Shown here: positions 24,631 through 38,300 of the stretch, piece after piece
Layout: each line of letters begins with the position of its first letter
Position numbering within the stretch: the first letter of the stretch is position 1
Assembly (NCBI GenBank): GCA_947044365.1
Contig: OX345642.1
Coordinates: 2,789,598 to 2,853,597 of the forward strand
Reading direction: 5' to 3'
Source: Petrosia ficiformis
Lineage: Eukaryota > Porifera > Demospongiae > Haplosclerida > Petrosiidae
Length of the DNA: 64,000 nucleotides
Notes under the pieces: model-generated
Database searches by the model: none
Seen by the model: only the letters and a program-made list of their open reading frames with translations
What the model was told of the DNA's origin: nothing
Position numbers and translations under genes: made by a program

Positions 24631-25375
24631 GAGATGGTAGTCTCATGCTATGCCCTTGACTATTATCTGGAGGGCAGTATATCTTACTCAACAGTGTTAA
24701 ATTTCACAGTTTTACACAATGAATTAATTTCACAGTTTACACAATAGTACATTTTTGTGGGTGCCAGATATCTCTCTGTTTAGAGGTAGTTATGGGTGTA
24801 TACCACCCTTGAGATGGTATACACCCAGTATATCTTACTCATTGTGTAAAACTGTGAAATTTAACACTGTTGAGTAAGATATACTGCCCTCCAGATAATA
24901 GTCAAGGGCATAGCCTCTACACCCATAACTAACAGGGAGATATCTGGTACACCCACAAAAATGTACTATTGTGTAAACTGTGAAATTAATTCATTGTGTA
25001 AAACTGTGAAATTTAACACTGTTGAGTAAGATATACTGCCCTCCAGATAATAGTCAAGGGCATAGCCTCTACACCCATAACTAACAGGGAGATATCTGGT
25101 ACACCCACAAAAATGTACTATTGTGTAAACTGCGAAATTAATTCATTGTGTAAAACTGAAATTTAACACTGTTGAGTAAGATATACTGCCCTCAAGATAA
25201 TAGTCAAGGCATAGCCCGAGACTACTATCTCACAGGTGGTATACGCCCATAACTACCTTCAGACAGGGAGATATCTGGTACACCCACAAAAATGTACTAT
25301 TGTGTAAACTGTGAAATTATAATTTATCATTCAATATTTCATTGTGTAAACTGTAAAATTTAACACTGTCTGCAA
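24631..25375. repeat. ~150-bp satellite-like array
   Basis: Successive units start GTTGAGTAAGATATACTGCC near 24870, 25020 and 25170. One unit in the opposite orientation lies at about 24640-24790. It separates the two GBP 3'-exon units and matches the repeat at 22520-22905. The open frame at 24478-24747 runs across the border and has no meaning. Confidence 0.8.
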
Positions 25376-26235
25376 GCAGGTTATGAGCCATGTACATCAA
25401 AGGTTACTATGGTGATCACCCATGCACCATGGTATAACACATAATTATATAGCTATATACATCATTGAATACAAATTATTTAAAGCCTTAGTTGACTACT
25501 TGAGTTTCAATGACATATTAATGTGCTACATCTGTTTAGTCAAAATGCTTGTGTTTTGAACTGAACTATAGGAAAAACATAATTATTATCAAAATAATTA
25601 CTTTTGTCTGTGGAGTATAACAAACAAGTACAAACTCGTGTTACATACTAATCACATGGAATTCAATCACCCACATTCCTTAATAAGTACAAGATTTTGT
25701 ACTTGTGACAACAAACATCAGTTGTACTCCACAGATATTTAAAACATCAGTTCGATGAACTCACCTAGAAGGCTTCTTTGCACTTGCAGAGTCTGATAAT
25801 GAAATCATCACCCAAACAGTTCTATAATTATGTTGATTGCCAGCAGTTAGCTTCAGCCTTCTTAATATACACTGTTTCTGTGATTTATATAATTATTTTG
25901 TGGTATGACTTCACTTTGAATACGGCTACAGATATCAGAACAAACTGTAGCTAATAACCCATTTATGTTTAAATGTACATTTGTTTAGCTTGTTATAGTG
26001 AATCCAAGACTGATATGGTTCAGTGACAGCCTGCTCCAACATTTCATCTAACATCCACCTTTCTGGTGAAAGGGTAGTCTTTTTGTGGATTGTCTGATAA
26101 GAGTTTCAGTGCCACCATTTGTGTGATATCATACTAGTAGTGTCCTCTCTAGATTGAGTTGCTTGAGGAAACAACATCAGAAAGTAGATTTCTTAATTGT
26201 GACATTTCTGATGAGGACAAACCTACAACTCTTTG
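25376..26235. other. Spacer between GBP 3' units
   Basis: Mostly unassigned. It contains a fold-back of about 140 bp (25604-25740) with arms TCTGTGGAGTA and GTACAA/TTGTAC. A minus-strand stretch near 26040-26230 reads like a decayed exon (SSSEMSQLRNLLSDVVSSS) but belongs to nothing I can name. Confidence 0.4.
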
Positions 26236-28076
26236 ACCATCAGCAATTGCTGATCCTTTACATCCTCAAACATTCTGTCAACAAGTTGTACCTCTGTGGA
26301 ATATAATTTTTCGACCAAACTGTGAAGGTATTGAGCAAGCCACAAATAGTCTGTGTTGCTCCGTGATAGGTACAGTTTTCATGTACTTCGAACTGGAAGA
26401 TGTACTTGTTTCCGGAATATTAACGACAGTTGTTTCTTTAATGGATACATGACAAATGTTTACAAAATAGCAAAGGAACACTCTTTATCACCAACTTGCT
26501 CTGTCTGACATCACCATACCTTTTCAGGAAGTTGGCTCCCAGTAGAAACAGAACTGTGTAATCGTGCTGTTTTTTGTTTTTCAGAGTTGTATAGTTATAA
26601 CCTTCAGGGCTAGCACTGTTATGTATTTGTGTATTTAGTATGTTTTGTCACGTCAATAGCTCAATATGTCCACACAGGCCCAAAGTTTACATTTTCTATA
26701 ATTATTACATGTATAGGCAACATTATCAACATACTCTGATGATGGTGAATGCACAGGTGGCCTCCTTTGGAGATACTTGGAACAAAACAAAATTGCCTCG
26801 GAGAAAAAATGTCAGTGTTTGGCAAGCTCTCTTAAGAGAGAGCATTTGACCCCTATCTTTGAAAACTTATCACCGGAAACAAAGATTGAAGACATTGGTA
26901 ATGCTATAGAAACAGTTGAGCAACAGTACTATGAGACTAGTACTGCCGTAGGTCCAGCAAAGGAAAAAGTTTATCAGTTTTTTATAGAGGTACAAAATAT
27001 TCAATATTATTTATATATGCAGTGCTATATAATAATTGTTGTGTCACACATACAGGAACTTGAGGCTGAGCGAAATCAACACAAAGCAACACTAGAAAAA
27101 ATTAAAGGTTACAATGCTAATATGAAGTTCCAAGATGAAACAATAAAACAACAGAGATTATTGTATGAAGAAGCACAGGTGTGTCATTGCATCTTCAAAT
27201 TATAGAGGATTACTTCAATTTGTCAATTGTTACTTATTCCAATTCACTTTTCAGAGAGAGAAGGCTAATCTTCAATTACACATTAATAATCAAACTGTGA
27301 AGGTATGTAAATTTTGTGAGACTTAATTTGTCATTGTTTTTTTGCATTTAAATTGAAAGCTCTAGAAAAGCAAGTGACAGATACAAAGAATCAAATGAGA
27401 GATGAGTTAAACAAAAAGACTCAAGAGCAGGAGAATCTAACAGCTGCTCTAGAACAAGCTAACCATACAGTAACTGGATTAGTAGGTGAAACTGAAAACC
27501 TGAGAACAGAACTTGATAAGCAATCAGCACGCTACAAGAAGGAAAATGAAACTGCATTGAAGAAAATTATGTCAATGGAAACTGAGCAAAACAATCTAAG
27601 ATCACAAGTTGTAACTTTGAAGACTGCATTGGACAGAAAACCAGGTAATTAATCAATAATTTTCACTAGTGACATTCTTTGTGATTATATAGAACCACCA
27701 CCACCACCACCACCACCACCACCATTTGGCATTTTCAGACAGTTATGGCGTATATTATTCTAAAACCATGAAAACTATCGCAACTATGTGTATTTTATTT
27801 AATTTTGTTCTTAGTTATACTCATTTCTGTATTTCTTTATATTGTTAGTTAATTATTATGCTGGTCAGTGTGTGTTAGTGTCAGTTTGGATAATGATCTA
27901 ACAACAGAATTCTCATGTAATCATTTTGAATTACATAATTATAAAAGACAACAACATTACTATGTATGATGATCTGAAAGAGATAATTAAGTTATTGTTA
28001 ATTGAGGCGGATGATAAGAACTTGATTCAATGTTTGCCTGCTAGCAATGTCCTTTCAAGGTTTGAGTGTTCAGCCC
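26236..28076. repeat. Tandem duplication of GBP 3' exons, unit 2
   Basis: Second copy of 22914-24630. Differences include a 6-bp in-frame insertion near 26938, retention of one intron (27316-27359) and a CCA expansion. Confidence 0.9.
26717..27763 (+). CDS. Second GBP C-terminal exon set (open, no GTPase domain)
   Basis: Five exons can be modelled: 26717-26989, 27056-27178, 27255-27315, 27360-27644, 27693-27763. They total 813 nt and 270 residues, open from end to end, starting in phase 0. Exon 5 of the upstream gene also ends in phase 0 (ATG|GTAAG), so it could join either this set or its own exon 6. The exon at 27255 has two possible donors; only the one at 27316 (GTGAGA) keeps the frame. 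The protein is the GBP coiled-coil region ending in ten prolines and FGIFRQLWRILF. No P-loop exon precedes it. It could be an alternative 3' end, a partial duplicate on the way to decay, or a stand-alone gene with an unseen start. Confidence 0.6.
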
Positions 28077-29330
28077 TCAAGTTCAGATAAAAATCATGAG
28101 AACAAGAATTTTTTCAGCACAAAAAGATTGCAAATTCTGTTCAATTTCTAAAGTAAGCACAAAGTAAGCACAAAGTAACCATGACAACTTGCCTAAACTG
28201 CTCAGTAAACACTATAGATAACATCCTGGGTGGATCCAGATTTTGAAAGGGGGGTGCTTAATCCTTGGAAGTGTGCAAAAATGTTTCTGATTTTCATGTA
28301 GCTTTTATTTGTTTTTTTGGATTAATTAATAATTATTTCTTGAGATTATTACCGCACTGAGTCAGGGCCTAAGAGGGGGTCAGCTGTCCATCCTGAATCC
28401 ACCCCTCAGTGAACATCTATGCCTAAACTAAATATTAGAAGCTGTTATACAGAATTCACCAATACCTGAAATAATAATCAAATTTGCTGCCAAAATTTAG
28501 TATTGAAATTATGAATTAAATTACAAGTTTTTATGGTCCGCAGGGCCATCTCTATGATTACTTTCCATGGGGTTGAATCTATAATTATAATAATTGTTTG
28601 TGTCACCATAGATAATAGATATGTACATTGATATATGAGATACGTAGATAGAAAGTGAATAGATAAATCTTGTTGGAAAAATTAATATTAAAAGGTGGAG
28701 CTGCTTTTATGAGTAGTTATTACTGTTTGGCATAATTTGTGCTTAAGTACTTATTATTTCATTTGGAGTTTACTGGTACCTCAGTCAAGATCAATCAGAG
28801 CTTAACTTTATACCATTATTGAATTCTATGTACATGCGTAATAATTATGTACTCTACCAACACCTCTGAGGTGTATTTGTTTTTGATAGAATAATAATCA
28901 AATTCATTGAGCATATGAACACAAGTAATACTTAAATTAAATACAGAACAATGATAATTAATAATAACAATTAATAATAGTTAATAATTATAACCAAAAA
29001 GAGCAATTATTATGTTGCAAGTAATTTATAATAATATTAAAGTTATTAATACTACTTAACTGTAAAGAATATTATAATTACATTAAAAGTATAATACACA
29101 AAATCTCATACACATTATTTAAAACTTTATAACAGTCAAATTTCTATGACTAATAATTATGATTTTTTTGAATACAATTTTGATTGTATATAATAATCAT
29201 TTAAATACTCAATTAACTCATTATTTATAATGTAAGTAGTACTATTATACACATGTCATGATGTACATGTAATATACATGTACATCAAATTATTTATTAC
29301 CTTTACAACTTAGAAATAATTATTAATTAT

Positions 29331-32300
29331 TTAATGAAGCCTATTCCAGTTTGGGTCCCCCCAGTCTAGATGTCCATGAGGAGGAGGGAGACGACCATGT
29401 GGATGAGGATGGTGGTGTGGGGGTGGGCCCATAGGTCCAGGAGGATGAGGAATAGGATGACCTCGTGGAAAAGGTCCAGATGGTCCAGGTGGAGGTGGGT
29501 GTGGTATACGATAGTCAAAGTCCACATTTCCATGCATAGGAACTGGTCCACGTGGTCCAAGAGGGGGAGGACCCCTGGGAGGTAGATTACCATGATGAGG
29601 TGGAGGCATACGCATTGGTGAAGGACCCATTCCCATCATTGGTGGGTGAGATGGAGGGGGAGTAGTAGGTGGAGTCGGATTTGGGGATCGGGCAGGAGAC
29701 ATGGAGGAAAGGTTAGTAGAAGGTGGGCCATCCGGAGTGGTAGGACGGAAACCTGACATAGGATGAAAAGGAGGTACGTGACCTCTTGGAGGAGGAGGAT
29801 GAGGATGAGGATGAGAGTGTGGTGGAGGAGGACCGTGCATATGTGTAGGTGGAGTGGGTCCATATCCATCCCAAAATGGTCCTCCTGGACCAGGTGGAGG
29901 GGGGTGGTGTCGATGCATTGGTCCAGGTGAGTAATCTTCATGCATGATCCTACCATTTCCACGATTAAGTGAACGTGATTGTCTCTCGGGTGGGAAATTA
30001 GGAGGGTTTGGGTATGGGTCACTCCCATATTGATGATACTGACTTCGACCTCTCATTATTTCAGGTTCATACGAACCAGAAAAATGAAGTCTATGAAACT
30101 CATGATCTTCTCTTGGCCTCTGCATGGGAGCTTCCTGTGAGAAAGAACTGGGCATATCGAAATGTTCCTGTTGGGAAAGAGGATCACCAAAATCAGAGGA
30201 AGAGGAGGATATTGATGGATGACGTTGATGAACTCTATGAGATCCAGGAGCTTGATTGAAAGGCATGAATTCATCTGGTAGACTAAGACTACCAGAATCC
30301 ATTTGCATAGGAGGTACTCCATGAGACATTGAGTGGAAAGAGGCACTAGACTGTGTGTGTGATGAAAGAATACATGTCAGTAAATGTTTGATGGATTTCT
30401 AATAAGAAGCATTTTCAATTGAAAATTACCCTCCATGTACATTCAGGAATAATCACTAAGTCATAATTTGCAAACAGTTGCTATTTACCCATTTGCATAG
30501 GAAGCTAACTATTTACGTGGAGTAATAGTTGTATACCAAAATAGCTGGTTTCCTATTCAAAATGGCTTCAAATGACCCTTTCTTGTCACATAAAGTACAT
30601 GTACATGTATGTAGCACTCATGTCTATTGCCTACATTGGGTACAGTATTCCCTACATTAGATACACTATTGCTTACAGTGGATTGCCTACAGTGGATACA
30701 CTATTGCCTACATTGGGTACACTATTGCCTACAGTGGATACAGTATTGCCTACAGTGGATACAGTATTGCCTACAGTGGATACACTATTGCCTACAGTGG
30801 ATACAGTGTTGCCTAGTGGGTACAGCATTGCCTATGGTGGTCTCAGACTCTCAAGGTATACATGAAGGTATTGTCAGGGTTATAGCAGGTTATATTAGGA
30901 TGTGTGTTCTGCGGTTTGTACAAGTATTATACTACTTCTAGGGTTGTACCTATATTTTAGTATAGGGATCTGAATAGGTGCCTATATTGAAGATACAGGC
31001 AGAGTATCCGTATAGCAATTGCATTGCCTATACATTGCCTATATAGCTTACACAATATTTTTCAGGCTTTGCAGATTACATTATTGTCAAACTGCACAAG
31101 TACAATCTGACAGACAATATCGGATTGGATCTGCATATAGGCAATTTGGATTATGAAATATAGGCATATAGGCATATAAGCAAATTGCTGTATAGGTGCA
31201 ACACTAACTACTTCTGATAGTGTAATATAGCTCTAGTACATTGTTAAAGCTGGGACAACTCAGGAAAGTACTGAGGATTGGTTTAAGCAACACCACCTGT
31301 ATATAGACAGTAGATGTACATGTGTATACATTAATCCTTCCTCCAACTCCCTGTAAAAGTGCAAAGGAGTCATAAAAAAACTTACAGATGATCGTCCTGG
31401 TAAGTCATCATGACTAGGAGTACGGAAATTTCCAAAAGGGCTTTCCAAGTTACGACTATTTCTCCTAAAAGATAAAAATACAAGTTATTTTTTGCTTTCA
31501 TTGTAATCTCTAAATTGTAGTCATTATATTCAAACCAGGGCATAAACGAAGGTGATTTTTACACCTTCGAAGGTTTGTTTCAACTAGAACAAGAAGGTTC
31601 ACGAAGGTGTAACACTATGAATGTGTTAACTTTGTACCTATACAAGTGTTTATCTAATGGGAGACCTCTTAATTAAGAAGATGGCAGATGAGAATCAGTA
31701 CATACTGGTTTTGAAAGTCCACACTCTCGTCCATGGTCTCTTCACTCTCAGCCATTATCAATCTCCATGTGACAAATGTAATAATTAATTAAGAGTTATA
31801 AATAATTATTGCAGCAAATAATTAACCATGTGTTAATCGCGAACCTTTGTGGAATGGATTCTACCTTCGAAGGTAAGGAATTATAACGAACCTTCGAATG
31901 TTACCACCTTTGTTTATGCCCTGATTCAAACAGAGGATAATGATTTTAATCGCAATACTACTATTAATTTCGTCCAGTGATTTTTAAACGATTTAGCATA
32001 CTAGCAATTTTCAGAGCCACAACTAAACAGCCTAATATGCCTAATAAAATGATCATGAAATAATTTTAGTGATTATTTGTTAGCACTATGCACCTACTAT
32101 AATACCATACTACATGTACATGTATTATAATTACAACATTATTTCATGATTCCTTATATAAAAAAGTAACTAAATTTCTTAATTGTAATATACTCACCCC
32201 GAAGTATTTTCAGAATCGCTATCACTTGACATAGGAGGATAAAATGGTCCAAGACCCTTAGTTATGATATACCCTAGACCTAAGCTATTACCATCCTCTC

Positions 32301-35300
32301 TATCCTCCTCAATATGGTATCTTCCTCTATCTCCTACTGTCAAATTCACTCCACGTGGATGCATGGCAATACCAGAATCAATGGATCCCATAGAGGAATT
32401 GGACATCAGGTGGGGATTACGTGGATGCACATTGTCTGTTTCACTAGTCACAACTTGACTGTGCTCTTCATTTCCTTTATCACTGTCAATAAAAGAGTCC
32501 TCTTTTCTTCTTCCTCCATTTCCATTCTCCTTTCTATCTTGTCGCCAATATTGTTCATAATATTCAGGATTTTGGTGATATCCATCAAGATATTTGAAAA
32601 CATGTTCAAATTCTGCTTGTGTTGCTGGAGTAAACGAATCATTCCTCTTTTTTGGAAATACATTATTTTGACTTTCCTTGTCTATAAAACAACAGAACAT
32701 AACAAACAATAACAACAACAATATCAACTCCATAAAAATAACAACAATAATGACAAACAATAGTACTGAAATAATACTACCATCACATTTATTAGTGGTA
32801 TGGAAATAGCCAGTCATGCAGGACATTGTCTGGTGATTGAAATTGAACTGTATATGGGAGTAAGACAAGAGTGGTGAAAATAGGTCACACCTGGCAGTTG
32901 GCTTGATATTTCCACACCATTGCATGTGACATTGATCATGTGACACATTGATCATGTGACAAGTGATCATGTATCAGTGATTAAGACCAATTCTTATAAG
33001 CACTAACGCACAGTACATACATGTAATTATTGGAGTATGACATTTACCTGTTATCTGATGGTGTTGATTATTCTGTTCCCATTCATCTCTTCGTTCCTCT
33101 CTCCTCACATCTCCACCCCAAGAAGACTGATGGTCTTTAGGAATACGTTGTTTACTATAACGATGAGTATTACCTGTCTTTTCTGATCTAGTAAGAGCCA
33201 TCACACGAGCTTGGGTAAGACCACGTGAGTTAGTAATCTCTGATGGAAGCAAATCGGTAATATCTTCATCAAAAGCTTGAGGTGCCTTTAGAGTCACACC
33301 ACTAGTAGTCGTGCTAATGGTTTCATTACTCAAACTCTTGTGAAGCCCTCCGGAAAGAGATTTCAAACCTCGACCCAAACTACCGCTACGACTACGACCA
33401 GATCGACCAGATGATCCCTCTGAAGGGGAGTTCCCATAACTAGAATGAGGATCTGAACTATCCGTTAGTCCTTCTCCCTCACTGGAAGGGAGTCTACTAT
33501 GTGGGATGTCCCTGTCGTCTTCATTAACTGATGAATTGGAGGGGAGGTAACTTTGGAAAGTGGCAAGAGCTTTTTTTGAGCTGTACTTGTTACGTGAAGA
33601 TTTAGATTTTCTTGTAGAGGGTGAATTAGATGTCGTATTTGAGTATTGTAGAGTAGAGGAGTAATCTTTGTTGACTTTAGTACACTGAACTGAAATAGTG
33701 GGTATCTCTGGAGTAGGTCTGGAAAAGAAGACAGGATGAAATACAGTGGAGAATGATGGAGGGAGTAGGAAAATAAAGATTGATGCAGGAAGAGTAGTAG
33801 CTAATTAGAGTACACACATGCACAGACACATATACACATATGCTGACACACAAAAATGCAGACACACACATACATGTGTACACACTTGCAGACACATAAT
33901 CACTCACACACAGATACAGTGACACACACACAGACATACATAGACACGCCCACAGATACACAATCACTTACTTACACACACAGACACAGTAACATAGACA
34001 CAGATATACCAACATACACAGACACACTTGTAGATACATAATCACTCACACACAGATACAGTGACACTCACACATAGATACAAACATGTACACCAACATA
34101 CACAGACAGACACACTCACTTACACACACAGATACAGTGACACACACACAGACATACACAGACACACCCACAGATACACAATCACTTACTTACACACACA
34201 GACACAGTAACACACAGACACAGATATACCAACATACACAGACACACTTGTAGATACATAATCACTCACACACAGATACAGTGACACTCACACATAGATA
34301 CAAACATGTACACCAACATACACAGACAGACACACCCACAGATACACACTCACTTACACACACAGATACAGTGACACACACACACACAAATACACAAATA
34401 GTCAGACAGTCAGAAACACACACACACACACACACACATACTCACTGTTCACTAATGAAATTATCAAGTGATAGTTCTAGTGTATATACACTCTCTATAA
34501 TACCAAGAAATGAGTCAGGTTGTGGAAGACGAGAGAGAGAAGACAATGTAGCATAATCTTCCACTAACCACCTACCCAAACACACATCAAAGAAAAAAGA
34601 CATGATGATATCATTATAGAGGTTAGTATCAGTACAAGTGTGATAATAGTAACTTTATATCTAATATTATAATGAATCACTATACATTTGAATATACATG
34701 TACATTGTAATTATATATAATGATATTAATGTACATGTACATGTACATGTATGTAGTATGTACATGTACATGTACGTGTGATAACAGTAAATTAATATCA
34801 TTATGATATACATGTATGTATACACAATATATAAATAGAGGTTAAGTGTATGTAACTCAATTCCATATGATATATCAATATGTAATGTACAATGTACATG
34901 CATGTGGTACAATATGTACATGTATGTATGTAAAGTGTGATAACAGTAAATTAATATCATTATGATATACATGTACATATGTGTACACAATGTATAATAG
35001 ATGTATGTAACTCAATTCCATATGATATATCACAGAGGCTAATATGTACAGTTTGATAATGGTAATTTAATATCCATATGATATAACACATAACACATAA
35101 TATACACTAATTCTCTCATGAACAGTTATACATGAATAATATAATAATTTATAGTGGACAGTAAACAATATTACTGTTACATTACTGTGTACTGTTGATA
35201 ATACTGTCTCACAATACAGTATAGTACAGCACATTACAGTATGTACATGTACACATAGGCACAAGTATTGTACTGTACTATACATACAGTGTACATGTGT

Positions 35301-38300
35301 GTATAGTACTATTGGTGATTTTTTAGTTGTACATGTATATTACAGTACTACTGCAGTATACAATTATATGCTACATACATGTATCGTACATATATTTAGC
35401 TTGTGAGAAATACAACTGTAATTTTATTACTACAAGTGTTCTGCCTACACTGGTCAGCACTGGTCAGGAATAACCACCACTCAGATGAATTAAACACCAC
35501 TCAGATGAAATAAGATGAATTAACCACCTCTCAGAGAATACTTACTGAGACATAATTAAGTATATACTGGGTAAACAGCGTTAGAATCCGACCACCACTC
35601 TAAATATCCCGGCAGAACAATATTACTAGTATAATGATTTCATACACTAACCCTCAACTAATACTGGCAAGGGGTTAATAATTATAGATGGTACATGTAC
35701 ATGTATATGTATATAAAACACATGTACAATGTGACACACACCCGAGTTAGCCTATGCACTAGAAAAATTGGTAACACTTACAACATTAACAGTATATAGT
35801 CAGTCTAGTGTACATCATTCAAGGTTTATGTGCGTATATGAATAATATTTTATCAATAGAATATGTAGGCATGTAGTACATTTACATGTATACGCTAATC
35901 TAGTTTGGATGATACCTTAAAAACCAACTAACTAACCACTTCCATATACATGCAATATAGCTACAGACATGTATTGTATTGTAGCTACATGTACACATGT
36001 ATAGGATTACATGGAAGTGGTCAGTGTTATTATGGCAACTTTGTTTAATCGTATTAATATGGTATCATCCCAACTTTGTTTGCAAATATCTTTAATTATT
36101 ACAAGTACATGTATGACCTACTCACCATGATGACTGTACAGAGATTTGAAGTGAAGAGTCACCTTTAGTTGAGATGATAACTGGATAAAAATCATCAAGA
36201 CTTGGTGAAGCACGTACAAAAATCTGTAAATAAAAAAGATGATATTAAATACATAATTATACATGTATCATAACTTTAATGACACCCATAAATTATGAAA
36301 AGGGTATACTCATGCAATACACTGTTTCCCCCAAAGGATGATACCATGGCATTCCTACAACATTCAGTCTTGCTCCCATACTATACCCTTTACTTCATAA
36401 TGAAAAACAACATTTTACATCACTGATTGAATATTGTTGAACAAATGTCAAGTACAATGTGCCATTGACACACTCCCCTATCCTTGATGTTTATCCTGGG
36501 ATACACTGACACAATATATCAAATGGACAATTGTCATTAATACATCAACTGTATAACACAAAGATTTCTTACTTATGATATCACAAACAAGGCATACACT
36601 TGAGTTAGCGGCACTAGAAAATTGGTATTTAATTAACAAACGAGTAATTTTAATTAACAAATAAAACATTTTACTACTGTTGTGCGTAAATTGATTTTTT
36701 GCATAAATTGATTTTTAGTTGTAGGAGAAAAACAATACCAATAATTTCCTGTTTGGTCGTACATGTACATGTACACGTACTTGTCGCAATACATGACATT
36801 AAAAAAATACATTCATATGTTATTAATTATAAAACCACTTCTATACTGTTTAAAATAAGACAATTTGGTACTTCATTGCGTCTTGAAGATTATTGAATGG
36901 AGTAATACAATAGAAATGATAGGGTGGCACAACTGAACGTCTAGTCTAGTCTGACCCAGATTGAGTCAAAAAGGAAATCCTTATTGGAAATGTCTCTCCA
37001 CTCTCCAGCCTGATATAATTGAAGTATGTGTATACATGTACATGTAGCTTAATATGTCTCTCCAGCCTGATATAATTTAGCTTAATATGTCTCTCTAGCC
37101 TGATATAATTTAGCTTAATATATGTCTCTCCAGCCTGATATAATTTAGCTTAATATACCTGATATAATTTAGCTTAATATGTCTCTCCAGCCTGATATAA
37201 TTTAGCTTAATATGTCTCTCCAGCCTGATATAATTTAGCTTAATATGTCTCTCCAGCCTGATATAATTTAGCTTAATATGTCTCTCTAGCCTGATATAAT
37301 TTAGCTTAATATATGTCTCTCCAGCCTGATATAATTTAGCTTAATATGTCTCTCCAGCCTGATATAATTTAGCTTAATATGTCTCTCCAGCCTGATATAA
37401 TTTAGCTTAATATGTCTCTCCAGCCTGATATAATTTAGCTTAATATGTCTCTCTAGCCTGATATAATTTAGCTTAATATATGTCTCTCCAGCCTGATATA
37501 ATTTAGCTTAATATGTCTCTCCAGCCTGATATAATTTAGCTTAATATGTCTCTCCAGCCTGATATAATTTAGCTTAATATGTCTCTCTAGCCTGATATAA
37601 TTTAGCTTAATATGTCTCTCCAGCCTGATATAATTTAGCTTAATATGCCTGATATAATTTAGCTTAATATGTCTCTCCAGCCTGATATAATTTAGCTTAA
37701 TATGTCTCTCCAGCCTGATATAATTTAGCTTAATATGTCTCTCTAGCCTGATATAATTTAGCTTAATATATGTCTCTCCAGCCTGATATAATTTAGCTTA
37801 ATATGTCTCTCCAGCCTGATATAATTTAGCTTAATATGTCTCTCTAGCCTGATATATTTACATGTAAGTATGTGTATACATGTAGCTTAATATTATAAAG
37901 TATAATACAGTAACTCAATAATATAGTGTATAGTGTTCTGTCCAGGATATTTGGAGTGGTGGTTGGATTCTACATTGCATTTAGTGCTGTTTATACAGTT
38001 TATACATGTACTTAATTCTGTCTCAGTAACCTATATATGAAAGGTGGTTGATTCATACTGAGTGGTGGTTATTCCCAACTAGTCTATTCCTGACCAATGC
38101 TGACAGAACACTGGTTTAATGTCACAAGGTTAATAATACATGATTATACATGTACATGTACTTAAACTCAATAATGAAGCAATGAATTGAAATTGGATAT
38201 GCACAAAGAAGGAAAGGGAAGGATAATTACATCAAAATGGTGCAGAAAAAAGATTGTCGGTCAAACTAAAGTTTCTGAGTACAAGGTGAACATGAATGAT

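Larger units (their letters stand above)
28258..33550. repeat. Segmental duplication, copy B
   Basis: The intact partner of 6160-16920, containing the last exons and downstream flank of the BAR-like gene. B-specific insertions are the two hAT-type MITEs at 30939-31206 and 31536-31923. Confidence 0.9.

Noticed and set aside
24478..24747. 89-aa plus-strand open frame after the GBP gene
   Set aside because: It crosses from the duplicated flank into the satellite array, and the second duplication unit lacks the second half.
33677..34556. Cys/Val and His/Thr-rich open frames on both strands
   Set aside because: Artefacts of the CA-rich intronic tandem repeat. Only the 34446-34571 exon on the minus strand is supported, by phase.
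37003..37900. Regular 33-bp direct repeats that might suggest a CRISPR array
   Set aside because: There are no unique spacers between repeats, units abut directly, and the context is a eukaryotic intron. It is a minisatellite.
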